NCBI GenBank assembly: GCA_025618425.1
Contig: CM046850.1
Location: forward strand, 26,738,205 to 26,802,204
Source of the DNA: Heliocidaris tuberculata
Taxonomy: Eukaryota; Echinodermata; Echinoidea; Camarodonta; Echinometridae
DNA length: 64,000 nt
Direction of reading: 5' to 3'
Position numbers and translations under genes: made by a program. The stretch's first letter is position 1. Every line of letters begins with the position of its first letter. The notes below the pieces were generated by a model. It searched no databases, was not told the origin of the DNA, and saw only the letters and a list, made by a program, of their open reading frames with translations. Positions 20,506 to 31,659 of this stretch are shown one piece after another.

Positions 20506-22882
20506 ATGGAAACCTACAGAGAACATCTAATCCAGCTCTACGGGGAGCGAATTCTCAAAGCTACGAGGAAACTACAGCGCAACTACATCAAGGAAGCTAA
20601 ACTCATCAACGACCTCACGTTCCTGAAAAGATGCAGAGACTCCCGGGTCATACCTAAGGGCCTTCGTCTTCAAGCACCTTACCAATCTAGACGAGCAGAA
20701 CACATCATTAAAGAAGCTGGCTTTGCACTCACCAGAGAACGCATAAGCTACACCAGAGAGAAGCTGCACACCATCACCGAGGAAATAACATCACTAGAGA
20801 TCCAGCTACAACAGAGGCTCGCCGAAGAAGACTACACCAAGATGCGGAAACTCAACCAAGATATCTCCAAGCGGACGTTCAGGACAACAAGAGCCAAACA
20901 ACTCAAGAAATTCGACACATTGCGTCCTCCTGCCGAGCAACCTACTACCAACACAATAGCTGCCAGGAAAAACACGGTTGTCAACCTCAGTAACCGCAAT
21001 CTCTCGGAAGATGAACACAAGGTTCTAGAACTGGACTTGAACTTTGCGGTGGCTCCCAAGAAAGTTCCTTTCTCGGAAGTTATCCAGCAAATTGAACCAA
21101 ACCTCCATGTTCTGAACAAAGTTACAGCGGACAAGGTACGACTCCAAGTTTCACAGGCACTATCTGTTGCTAGACCACCCAGGCCCAACATCAACAAGGA
21201 CGAGAAAGCAGCAATACAAAGTCTACACAGGGATCCATCAATCCACATCCTCAAAGCTGACAAGGGAAATGCTACAGTCATCATGGAACGGCAAGAATAC
21301 AACAAAATACAGGAATTACTTGACACACCAACCTACACCAAGCTGTCGAGAGATCCTACACCAGCTACGGAAAGGAAGATCAACGGGAAACTCCTGGCAC
21401 TTCAACGAGCAGACGTCCTTCCCCAAGCCACTCTACTTCAAGCTACGTTCTTCTGCATCGACATGTCCTATTCTGTTTGGACAGCCCAAGATACACAAAG
21501 AAGCAGCTCCACTCCGACCAATCGTTTCCACGAGAGGATCTCCGACATACAGTACAGCTCGCCACTTAGCTACAATACTACAGCCACTGGTTGGAAAGAC
21601 AACTCACCACATCATCAACTCTCAGGACTTCATTGAGAAACTAAACCAGGTTACTATCGGTCCGACTGATATCCTGGTAAGTTTCGACGTTGAATCTCTT
21701 TTCACCAGTGTTCCAGTTCCAGAAGCCTGCGACATCATCAAACGGAGACTACAGGAAGACAACACCCTTGCCGATCGGACAGCCATGTCTCCTGATCAGA
21801 TACATGATCTACTTCTCATGTGCCTCAACTCCACTTCCTTCCAGTGGCGAGATTCCTTTTACAAAACAACAACAAGGCGCAGCGATGGGGTCTCCTCTAT
21901 CCCCCATAATTGCCAATATCTACATGGAAGAATTTAAAAGAACAGCACTTGAGGCAGCAACACTCTCACCAAAGCTTTGGGTTAGGTACGTGGACGACAT
22001 CTTCGTAGTGTGGCAGCACGGCAGATCTGACATCGAGGACTTTCTTCAGCATCTCAACCATCACCGTCCAAGCATCAAGTTTACTATGGAAATGGAAAAG
22101 GACCAATCCCTTCCATTCCTGGACGTACTCATCACAAGGTCAGCAACCGGAATCCATCCCACCAGGTTTATCGTAAACCTACACACACAGACAGATACCT
22201 GAACTACACATCTTTCCACCACCCGTCGGTTCTTCAGTCAGTGTCTAGCACACTCATCCGGAGGGCACACGCAATCAGCGACCAGGACCATCTTCAACAG
22301 GAGCTGCATCACATCAAAACAGCACTCATGACAATCAACGGTTACCCAGCCCACAAGATGAAGACTAAGTTACCTCGGGCCCGGGCCCCAGATCCACCAG
22401 CGCTGGCCACGGTCGTACTCCCATACTTAGGCCACACATCTCACAAAATACAACGCATTCTCAAGAATGTCAGCATCGAGGTTAGACACCGTTCTTTCAG
22501 CAAACTTGACTCCACACTCTTCACCCACAAGGACAAGAAACCTACAGACGCCTACCCGGGAGTTTACAAGATACCATGCCAATGTGGCAAGGTGTACATC
22601 GGAGAGACAGGACGCAACCTCAAAACCAGACTTAAGGAACATCAGACCAGCTTTAAACACAGCGATTGGGACAAGTCGGCAATTGTCAAACATGCCCAGC
22701 AACTCAATCACCCTATCGACTGGCCCAATACGAAACTCATCACCTCCATCAAACACTGGCACACCAGACGAGTTCGGGAAGCCATCGAAATACAACAACA
22801 CAACACAGTACCACAGGACAGCGGACTAGTCATCAACGACATTTGGCGACCTCTCCTAAACAGACGTACATCACAACATTAA
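20506..22882 (+). pseudogene. Penelope-like RT/GIY-YIG endonuclease, three frameshifts
   Basis: Start chosen at METYREHLIQLYG (20506); the frame is open farther up, but that part is pseudo-LTR. A Lys/Arg-rich N-terminal part leads to LRSS...PKIHKEAAPLRPIVS, FDVESLFTSVP (first catalytic Asp), GAAMGSPLSPIIANIYMEEF and WVRYVDDIF (catalytic YVDD), then SLPFLDVLI, a Y-R-K-P-T-H-T-D-R-Y-L block and a C-terminal GIY-YIG nuclease (GVYKIPCQCGKVYIGETGR, then TRLKEH). Together RT and GIY-YIG define Penelope-like elements, which lack an LTR integrase. Frame changes occur near 21415-21440, 21865-21880 and 22155-22165, so no full protein can be made. The stop at 22880-22882 follows RRTSQH. Confidence 0.93.
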
Positions 22883-23611
22883 ACTACATTAACCCCCCCC
22901 CCCCCCCCCCCCCAAACACAACACGCCAATCGATAATCTCTAAAAGATTAACGGACCGACAGGAAACGACTAACAATAGACTTAGACATTTGCGCGGCAA
23001 ACTTCCGACACAGACACACATTTAGACCACGCAACCACAAGCCGCCCACTTCCGTTAACGGACCAATCAGAGGCCCGGAATGGCGAACACGGGCTCGCAC
23101 AGTAACGGTAACCCCGGTCCGCACAACTGCATAAATACTCGCCGCACTGCAGTTTTCCTCGAGTTAATCTCCTGACGATGAACAGAGCACACTGTTCGAA
23201 ACGCGTCGAGACAGATATACTCCTTTACCGAAAGAATACCATAGTTCGGAAACTCTCTTTCAGAACTACTCTACAGAGGAATACAAACAGTTCTTTTCAG
23301 AACTACTCTCTCCAAACTTCTGTGACCTACTCAGAACTTTCCTGATCTCGATCACTCTTTCTTCCTTTTTCTTCTTTCCTCTTTCCATTTCACTTCATTT
23401 TTGGTGTACAAACACCGAAAACAAAAACCAAAAATAGTCTTGTGTAAGTGTTTAATTTAATTTCATTCCATTTTCATCTCTTTCCTTTCCTTTCACTTCT
23501 CCTAAATTCCTCTAAACGCCCCATAAGTGGGTTATTTTTTCACGAAAGAATATATCAACAGCCTTTTCACAAAGGCTCCCACATGGTGTTACCGAAAACC
23601 TTCAATTGTGA
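22883..23611 (+). mobile_element. Penelope-like element, downstream pseudo-LTR
   Basis: Poly-C run then the same leader as 19760-20500, ending at TTCAATTGTGA directly before the right 13-bp target duplication. It has small deletions relative to the upstream copy near the poly-C tract. Confidence 0.87.
23161..23222 (+). ncRNA. Hammerhead-ribozyme-like motif, downstream pseudo-LTR
   Basis: Identical to 20042-20103 in all core positions and both stems. Confidence 0.72.
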
Positions 23612-23624
23612 AGATATGGGTATG
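23612..23624. repeat. Target-site duplication, right of Penelope-like element
   Basis: AGATATGGGTATG, same as 18827-18839. Confidence 0.9.
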
Positions 23625-23919
23625 TATAAAGTCCACAAAAGAGCCTTATACATATAGTTCCAAATAATCAGAGAGGCTTCATAACAATACATTCCCCTAC
23701 TGATATCAGCACAATATGTGAGGCAGTTGAGCAGGGGGTAGGAGGGGCCCCAATGCCCTAAATCATACAATAATGAGCAGTGCTCCTAAATTATCAAAGG
23801 ACAATTTTTTTCTAAATTTTTTCCAAAGCTCACTCGCTACGTTCGCCCGCATTTACTATTATCTTCTTATCATATTAGGAAAACCGCTGTATATAATTCA
23901 ACACCCGTTGCCTTCAGCG

Positions 23920-24300
23920 TTAGAAATAAGTCTTAAAGTTTTTGCTCGCTCGCTTCGCTCGTTCGCAAATGAATAATCAGGCTATTACACTCAAGTGCAA
24001 AGTAGTTTTATCCAGAACCATGTTAAGATACAAACAATAGCGTGTCGAAAATGATCCTCGGTTGTGTATTGATCAGAATGTACTGGTATACTAATGTTTC
24101 GAAGTGGTATTTTCCGCCTTGTTTCCACCCTTTGTAGGTGCTGCTTTTTGTTGGTGCCCCCTCCCCCACTTTAAAAGACGCACCGCCGCCCCTGATGATG
24201 ATTGCATTGAGTGCGAAATGATCATCGTTACGATAGGCTGTCTTGCCCCCCCCCCCATCCGAAAAACGGATCGACGCCCTGCATCTATCAAAAAAGAAGC
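23920..24300. repeat. Dispersed repeat, copy 1
   Basis: Diverged copy of 30055-30435: CTTCAGCGTTAGAAA, then a GCTCGCTCGCTTCGCTCG motif, TTTTTGTTGGTGCCCC and a poly-C tract followed by ATCCGA...CGACGCCCTGC, in the same order. No gene. Confidence 0.6.
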
Positions 24301-25025
24301 TTCAAGTTTCTTTGTTTTTTAACGGAATCTGCAATCTTCGGTACTGAACGGTTATAATTATGTAATCATTCATCCTTTTTAAAAATTGTTTACTAAATAC
24401 GCAAATAAATGATTAGGCCTCTTGATATGCAATACAGTTTCGTTATTAAATGACGGGTGCAAACTTTTGAAAATGTTGCCAGATTTTATCATGTTGACAG
24501 TAACAACATTCTCTGATTTACACTTCAATTAGTCATATGTTGACTCGGTGCAAGGCGCCTCAACAACTCCCCCCCCCCCCCCCCCCCATCCCCTTTCTTT
24601 ACTCTAATCTCTTATTCAGGCTATAATTTTAAGCATATCGGCTAAGCTATAAAAGGTATATACAGAAGTGTAAATTAGTATTGACAAGTTTGTTTTAAGA
24701 CATAGATGTAACGAATAACATGATATATAATAAGTAACTTTATCATTAAAAAAAAAAAAAAAGGGTGGGCCTAAGGGGGGAGTCGGTAGCCTCGCGATAT
24801 TCGATTGTGGCACTGATTCAGATACTATAACCACCGAGGACCCTAAATTTCATTATCATATTACGCCCTATGAATTATGTAACAATACAATCATGTGTGA
24901 CGTCCAGGGTTTCTGTTGCTCCGTTGTCATGATCGCTTTTTATAATAGCATGCATTTCTAAACATCTAATATTGACTCTGTTATGTGTATGGATCATGAT
25001 TTCAAAATAGTATCTCTCACAGGGG
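24301..25025. other. No gene seen; homopolymer tracts
   Basis: AT-rich sequence with a poly-C run (24569-24587) and a poly-A run (24749-24763). Short open frames only. Confidence 0.5.
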
Positions 25026-25902
25026 CAGTGGCGTATCCAGTATTTTGTAAGGGGGGGGGGGACTAAATGCAGGGCTGTCAACTTTGGGGAATTGCTTGGA
25101 GGGAGATTCGTATGTTCTTCTTCTCGCTAGCCCTCTAAAAGTCGCTCAGTGTCGGGGGGGGGGGGGTATCCGATTTTATATGGGTCCAGTTTTCCTCCAT
25201 AACAACAACAACAAAATTACAAAACAAATAAAAAGGTATCAGTTCGAAAAGGGAGATTCGTATATTTTTGGGGTCTCGCCAGACCTCCAGTCGCTAGTCG
25301 CTCAGTGGGGGGGGGGGGGGGGGGGGCGGGGGTGGAAATTTCCCCTGTCCCTCCAAAAGTCGCTTAGTAGGGGGGGAGACAAGTGCCCCTGCCCCCCCCC
25401 CCCCCCTTGCTAGTGCATACGCTAGTGCACAGGGGAAGACAAGATTTGTTTGGCTATTTTTTTGTTTCACTGGTGTATGGTCTTTTATAGTCGGGTAACA
25501 CATGCAGGCCTACTTCGATTTCCATAGGCTTAAACCTGGGTTTGTAAAGCTATTCGTTCTTTAACAAGAATACACATCTTTTGACAGAAACATTATTTGG
25601 TAGAGTTTATTTTTTCGTTTCTTTTTTGGGGTAAATCACTAGCGGGCAAGGGGGGCAAGGGGGCAGACTGCCCCTGACAACTTTTGACACAAAAAATTGT
25701 CCCCCCCCCCCTTTCGAACTGATAACTTTTTTGTTGTTGTTGTTGTTGTTGTTGCTTGTCAGAGAATTATGGAGGAAAACTGTGCCCCCTAAAATCTGGC
25801 GAGAAGAAAAAAATACGAATCTCCCTCCAAGCAGTTCCCAAAAGTTGACAACCCTGCATTTGTGTGCCCCCCCCCCCTTACAAAATCCTGGCTACGCCAC
25901 TG
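25026..25902. mobile_element. 877-bp hAT-like inverted-repeat element
   Basis: Ends CAGTGGCGTATCCAG...TTTTGTAAGGGGG and the mirror of TTACAAAATCCTGG...CTACGCCACTG. Inner blocks (about 25065-25145 and 25785-25860: GTCAACTTTGGGG, TTGGAGGGAGATTCGTAT) are also mirrored, so the arms exceed 120 bp. Many poly-G and poly-C runs. The CAGTGGCG terminus is hAT-like, but the flanks show no clean 8-bp duplication. Confidence 0.75.
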
Positions 25903-26107
25903 GGGCAAATACTACATAATTGTAACACAATATGAAAGAACTAATCTTAGATTTGAATTATGTTTATCTACCAAGTAAAATCACTAAAAATCAAGCTGCA
26001 ATTAAAGATGTATAATTTTTGGCCATGGTACTCGAATTTCCCGAAAGGATCAAAATCACAAGATCGTCATAAAAAATACGTTGAGCCATAACTATTTATT
26101 GTGAATC

Positions 26108-26200
26108 TCTCTCTCTCTCTCTCTCTCTCCCTCCCTTTCTCATTCGCCCTTCTCTCTCTCTCTCTCTCTCTCTCTCTTTTCTCCTCCATTTTTTCCTCAT
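26108..26200. repeat. (TC)n microsatellite
   Basis: CT dinucleotide repeats with a short CCCTCCC/CATTCG interruption. Confidence 0.95.
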
Positions 26201-27539
26201 TTATCTCCCTAAGTGTTCTTTTATTTAACTTTAAACTACCACATTCTGACAGGCCATAATTATTCTACTTCAGAAGCAGTGAACGCGCTATACGAGGGGG
26301 AGCATCAGCAGCAATAATATAATTTTCAAAGGTGAAAAACTACTTTTTTTTATTAGAAAGTCACATCACAGAACGCAAAACAAAATATTTCAAAATATAT
26401 TGATCAAAACACCCTTGAAATCAAATTCTGATACTTTCACCCGTTATCAACTGCATACACAATGTCAGGTGTTGCCAGCAGGGGCTGCAACTCATTTATT
26501 TATTACATGTATTAATTTTTGTCAACAAAATGTTTCATCCCGCGGTGAAGATCATACATGGGCTCAGGGGTAGAGCCTTCACAGTAAAAAAAAATCATTA
26601 TAATTGTCTAATTTAAAAAAAAAAAAATCTTCCTTTCTGGAACGAGAAACTTGACTAAAACTTGGCAGCAATCATTCTCAGGGGATGGGGAAATAAAGTT
26701 GTTCCAACAGAGGCCCTGCATGTCCCCAAGGACAGCTTGAGAGCAGTCCCCTGAAGACCCTTTTCTTCATAGTTTTTCCTTGAAAGAAATTCTAACACAC
26801 TTAGCGGGAATCATTATAAGGGGAAGTTTAAATAGGAGGGGGGGGGGGGGGGGTTGTGCCTCAAAAAGGTACTGTGAAGCATCTCCCCACCAACAGTCCA
26901 CCACCCCCCTACAAACTTTCCACGGCCCCAAATTAGACATTTTGGTGAGAGCCAGAGCCACTGTGCCCCTTTCTTTCTTTCTTTCTTTCTTTTTTTTTTA
27001 ACGTAGAAAAGGCCTTTAGCTTCTACATGAACCAAAATGTCAGGAAATATTATTTACACAAAAACATTCATCCCGCACAATTGCAAAGGTTTTGAATGGG
27101 AACAAAATTAAAGAAATATGAGTAATCTAAACAGCTGTACAAGTATTATAGAATCAACGTTGATAATTAGATTGCATTTTGGTACAGCCTAGTTATGACA
27201 AAGGGTGGACAACGAAGTTTTGTTTAAGAGTAAAGAATGAAAGCGATAAATTACAAACTGGCAACATTCAAGAAACTTCACAGTAAGGAATAATACCACT
27301 ATAGCTCGAAGGGCATTCTAGAAATATATTGAAGATTCCTTTGAATGTATATCTTAAGCTTCGCATCCAAGCACGGTATAATGCAGATAATATACAGTAA
27401 TGTACGTTAAGACATGAATTGGTATTTTATTAAGAAACTTCATTGACATCGACATCAATATTTTGTTTTACAATACAAAGTATTAGTATGAAAAAGGTAA
27501 CAATCATATGGAAATGAAATGGAAACAAAGAGAGAAAAT
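26201..27539. other. No gene seen
   Basis: AT-rich sequence with a poly-G run (26838-26853), a CTTT repeat (26971-26999) and scattered AT-rich words. Open frames are short and their compositions follow the homopolymers. Confidence 0.5.
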
Positions 27540-27815
27540 ATAGCAAATCATAATAGGACTACTCAGATTTGACATGTGACAAATTATATAACATTATCAA
27601 ATTGGATATCATATTGATATAAATAATGAAATAGAAAATCATAATGTCACTACTCATATTCAATATGTGACAAATTATATAACACTGTATCAAACTGGAT
27701 GACATATTGATATAAACAATGCAATAGAAAATCATAATAGGACTATAAACATGAGACAAATCATATAACATATATAGTATATCAAATTGGAATATTATTT
27801 TAATATAAACAATGA
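27540..27815. repeat. 92-93-bp AT-rich tandem repeat
   Basis: Three units start at AAATCATAAT (about 27545, 27637, 27730), each with ATGTGACAAATTATATAACA and CATATTGATATAAA. Frames across it are repeat artefacts. Confidence 0.85.
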
Positions 27816-28082
27816 TTGGGTCAAAACAATATAATCAGCGAATCAAATTTCACCACGGGTATTTATGATGGATTTGAAATATCTTACAGAACAATCGATT
27901 GCATTTTCATTGTCCAATTTCATGATTTTACAAATTTCTCTTCCTTATTAAAATCTTTGAATGCTTCATATATTTCAGTAATTTCAGTAAAACAAAAAAA
28001 ATGTATTTCTTTCGGTACTAAATCTCGTATATTCCGTTATAAGGTGAAATTCATCTCCAACTTTTCCCACATTACATTCCTT

Positions 28083-29440
28083 ACAAATTCATAGATGAGA
28101 GGGGATTTTTTTCTAGACGCCTATGTCTTTCGGTTTCTATTGGTAGGTTGTGTGAGCTAGTTCTAAGTCGACATATATTTTTGCGTAGTTTGTCATTTTT
28201 AACATGTGCCAAGTATTTTTCTGTGTTCATATCCTGCTTGAAAAATCTATATGTTCTAAGTTTATTTTTCTCATTACCATGTATACAATCACTACATAAA
28301 TCCATCTTGAACTGACAATCATAAAAATTCATCATTTTCATTTCTATTTCTTCTCCAACAATTTTGTCGCTATCTGTAATATCTTCTAATTCTACACATT
28401 TATTATTGTCATCTATGTATACATATGATTTACATTCCCTGAGCAGCTGGTACACATTCCCTAGCCAACTTACATATTTTTTCGTTACCATTTTTTTTTT
28501 TTTTTTTTGGGGGGGGGGGTGGTTTTCTTCAAAAGAGTGGTATAGTAGTGAATCGTTATCTATACTTCTCATTCGTGAATGATATTTTGCTGAATTTCTG
28601 CAGATAAGTGTGATCAAAGGGTATGCTCCTTCTTCAGCTAACACCGCCAGTTTACTGCTTTTCTTATTGACACCTATATTTCTTAACCATTGCGAATGAA
28701 CATTTTCTATGCTATTCTTAAAGGGGGTACCCAATGCTGAAACAATGTTAGTTCATTTAAAAGATCATGATTTTATTAGCAGAAAATCATCTGCCTTAAG
28801 TTTTTTTAAAATTCGTGTTGCCAGAAAAATCCCCGAAATATGGTAAGACTTCAGGATATTTTGGCCCCTCAGCTGTGTCCCAATTTCAGCTAGGTAACCA
28901 CAATGACGTCAAAGTGGTTACCCAGGTTCGCGTATTGCAGATGTGTTGCGCGCTAGACTGTACAAAATGCATTACACCTTGCGCGCATTTCGCTATAATT
29001 GCGCGACAAGGTAACCACTTTGACGTCATTGTGGTTACCTAGCTGAAATTGGGACACAGCTGAGGGGCCAAAATATCCTGAAATCTTACCATATTTCGGG
29101 GATTTTCTGGCAACACGAATTTTAAAACAAATTTAAGGCAGATGATTTTCTTCTAATAAAATCATGATCTTTTAAATGAACTAACATTGTTTCAGCATTG
29201 GGTACCCCCTTTAAAATATATCTTAGAGTTCCCCTTTGTAGCTTTCCCTAGCTTTTCAAAATCAACAACAAAAGCTCCCCACACCTCTGATCCATATAAG
29301 AGTATAGGTTTTACTAAAGAATCAAATAGATGGTTAGCTATTTTGATATTAGGAAGGCAATATCCAAAGGATTTGAATATAACCCTTCTTGATTTATCTG
29401 CTAAATTCACCAATGTGTCAATGCATTGATTTGGACAAGA
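28083..29440 (-). pseudogene. Non-LTR retrotransposon C-terminal RT fragment, interrupted
   Basis: Minus strand: HLFDSLVKPILLYGSEVWG (29440-29211 part), then after an inserted element, NSIENVHSQWLRNIGVNKKS, KLAVLAEEGAYPL and a C-terminal block LRTYRFFKQDMNTEKYL...RLRTSSHNLPIETERH. These are the thumb and tail motifs of non-LTR retrotransposon polyproteins common in marine animals; fingers, palm and endonuclease are missing. A 489-bp element sits at 28722-29210, and taking it out with one TTAA copy leaves the reading frame continuous. A poly-A tract in the frame (PPPQKKKKK, near 28500) is probably slippage. Confidence 0.82.
28722..29210. mobile_element. 489-bp palindromic MITE with TTAA duplication
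   Basis: Two 201-bp arms (28722-28922 and 29010-29210) mirror each other almost perfectly around an 87-bp loop. Ends AGGGGGTACCCAATGCTGAA and its mirror; TTAA at 28718-28721 and at 29211-29214. TTAA duplication is the mark of piggyBac-type transposition. The host sequence is the non-LTR RT fragment, so the insertion is younger than it. No coding capacity. Confidence 0.92.
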
Positions 29441-29529
29441 GCGGATTGCAAACAAATACAGATTGCATGTAAAAAGAGTTGAAACACCAATTTCAGATAT
29501 GGGTAAACTGTCTTGTATTTCATGCATCT

Positions 29530-30054
29530 AAACCATAATTATTTTCAATATAGAAATTACCGCTTTCTAAAACATAGCTAAATTTGGGCAATTTCCTGTG
29601 TTTATAGTTGAAATTAGTCAAAGGAATCTTTAAGTTATTTATGAATACGTGTTGATTTTAGATACATGAAATATTAAAAGTTTATCTCGGAAATACCCTC
29701 CTCCATATTTTTCTTTTAATTTGTATGAGCGAGTCCTAGCAATTTATTTCATATCGAAAAAGAGGTCAGCACTCAATCTCTTTTAAACTATTTCATATGT
29801 AGGCCTAATTTCCACAATTTAAAGCCATCTGATAACTCCGATTCCCAGAGGGTGTATCGAAATATATGCTCGCTAGGTCTTATAATACATAATGAAATCA
29901 AGCAATGACAAGCATATCCCATAAAGTATGTTGATATCGATGTAATCCTAAAGAAAAACGACAGGGTTAATGTACGAATTAAAAGATCATTCGACATCCC
30001 CCCAAACTGATTTGCTGTTGCCATTTTCAATAGCTGTAAATAATGCACAAACGA
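29530..30054. other. No gene seen
   Basis: AT-rich sequence; short frames on the minus strand show no family motifs. Confidence 0.5.
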
Positions 30055-30435
30055 CTTCAGCGTTAGAAAAAAATCTGAAAATTTTTGCACGATCGCTTCG
30101 CTCGCTTGCAAATGGATCATTAAACCATCACACACAACTGGTAAATTAGGGAAGCTGAAACAGTATCCAGAAAGACAATAAGAAGGAAGAATATGATACT
30201 TGATAATGTATTAATCATGTTAATTAGACTGTCGGGTAATACCAATGTCACAAAATTCTCCCTTGTAGGTGCCCCTTTTTGCTGGTGCCCCCCCCTCCCC
30301 ATTTTGAAAGATGCTCCGCTGCTTCATGTAACCATGGAGAAGCTGGTAATTGAGAGGCGTTAAAAATCATGAAGGGTACTATATACCTTCATTGCCATTC
30401 CCCCCCCCCCACCATCCGACGCCCTGCCCATGAGG
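30055..30435. repeat. Dispersed repeat, copy 2
   Basis: Diverged copy of 23920-24300; also shares TTCATGTAACCATGGAGAAG with about 18490-18510. Contains the GATCGCTTCGCTCGCT motif and poly-C tracts. Confidence 0.6.
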
Positions 30436-31089
30436 GAAGAAAAAATCCTACCCAAATTGGCTTGAACGTCGGCTCTGCATGCCCCCCCCCCAACCTCTCC
30501 CTCCACCTCAATTCCCCATTTCGATCATGCTATTATTGACTGCTCTAACAAGCCGCCAGACACTTCTCTGACCTACCTCTGACCTATTGGTGTTCCAACT
30601 TGAACCAAGACTACGTGCATGCTTTCGCAAGCTTATACATACTAGCATAAATTACCCGTGGCACCATGGGGGAGGGGGGGGGGGGGGGTCTTCTCCTATG
30701 TACAGCCCAAGTACCCATTCACACTGAAAGGCAAGTAGTTTATTGATTAAATATATTTGAACAATTGATTCATAGCAGACTTCTCTTTAAACATAGATAG
30801 GAGGTTCAATTTAATTAGCATCATGGGTTAAACTGGGGGAAGAACTAAAATATCTTTACGGAGTGAAATCAAAATATAACTCTAGAATGGAAAAGAAAAT
30901 GTATTGTAACACGGTGTATTTAGTAAGCAATCAAGAGGCAATTATTGTAATATATAAATGTTATCATTACATGTATTAAGTCAAAAATAAATGTGCAAGT
31001 ACATGTACCCTACAATGTACAACAGATTGCATTTGTTTGTATTTCTTCAATTAAAGGTTGCTCAATCATATATAGTGGAATGTTGAAAG

Positions 31090-31180
31090 AAGCGAGAGAG
31101 AGAGAGATAAGGATACAGTGGGAAACAGTGGTGGGGAAAATGAGAGAGAGAGAGAGAGAGAAACAGCCATTGGGAAAAAT
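31090..31180. repeat. (GA)n microsatellites
   Basis: Two GAGAGA blocks around a GGGAAA unit; further GA tracts at 31558-31580 and 31621-31658. The hAT-like element 31188-31528 is inserted in this GA-rich stretch. Confidence 0.9.
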
Positions 31181-31187
31181 GAGAGAG

Positions 31188-31528
31188 CAGGGGCGGATCT
31201 AGCTTTTTTCCAAGGAGGGGGTTTGAGGGGCTGAGTTGGGTATTGCGAGGGAGCGTAGAGACCGAGCCCGAGCGAGCGAAGCGAGCGAGGGGGGAGGGTG
31301 TGGGAGGGGGGTATCCCCCCTCCTAAAAAATCTCCCTACTGTAGGAGGGGGGATACCCCCCTCCTACAGTAGGGAGATTTTTCATTTTTAGGGTTGCTAG
31401 CTTGCGATTTTAAGCATACTTGCATGCTCTATTTTTTCTCTTTTTTGCCCAAATAAATGTTTACTTGGCAGCCCAAGGGGGGGGGGGGTTTAAACCCCCT
31501 AAACCCCCCCCCCGTAGATCCGCCACTG
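31188..31528. mobile_element. 341-bp hAT-like MITE with a perfect internal palindrome
   Basis: Ends CAGGGGCGGATCTAG and the mirror of GTAGATCCGCCACTG. Inside are a GAGCGAGCGAAGCGAGCGAG motif (31264-31290 area) and a perfect palindrome of two 27-bp arms around ATA (31326-31382). The flanks are GA repeats, so the 8-bp duplication cannot be judged. Confidence 0.78.
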
Positions 31529-31659
31529 GAGAGACTCATAGACAGTGGGAAAATGATAGAGAGTGAGAGAGAGAAAAAAAATAGACATGCAGGGGGATAG
31601 ATAGAAATTATAAAGAATACAGGAGAGAGAGAGAAAGAGAGAGAGGGGGAGAGGGTTTA

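Larger units (their letters stand above)
17690..23762. mobile_element. Old large-inverted-repeat element, split by the Penelope insertion
   Basis: Left arm about 17690-18080; right arm about 18711-18839 continued at 23612-23762. Both arms carry GGGCACTTATCAGAAG-type tandem repeats of about 24-28 bp (nine on the left, three mirrored on the right), then AAAAGAGCC-TAT, then GGCAGTgGAG-like blocks in the same mirrored order. Similarity is moderate, so the element is old. The loop (18081-18710) holds a poly-G/poly-C cluster (18230-18345) able to form long G:C stems. Confidence 0.65.

Noticed and set aside
25084..25503. Gly/Pro-rich frames on both strands
   Set aside because: Encoded by poly-G and poly-C tracts inside the hAT-like element.
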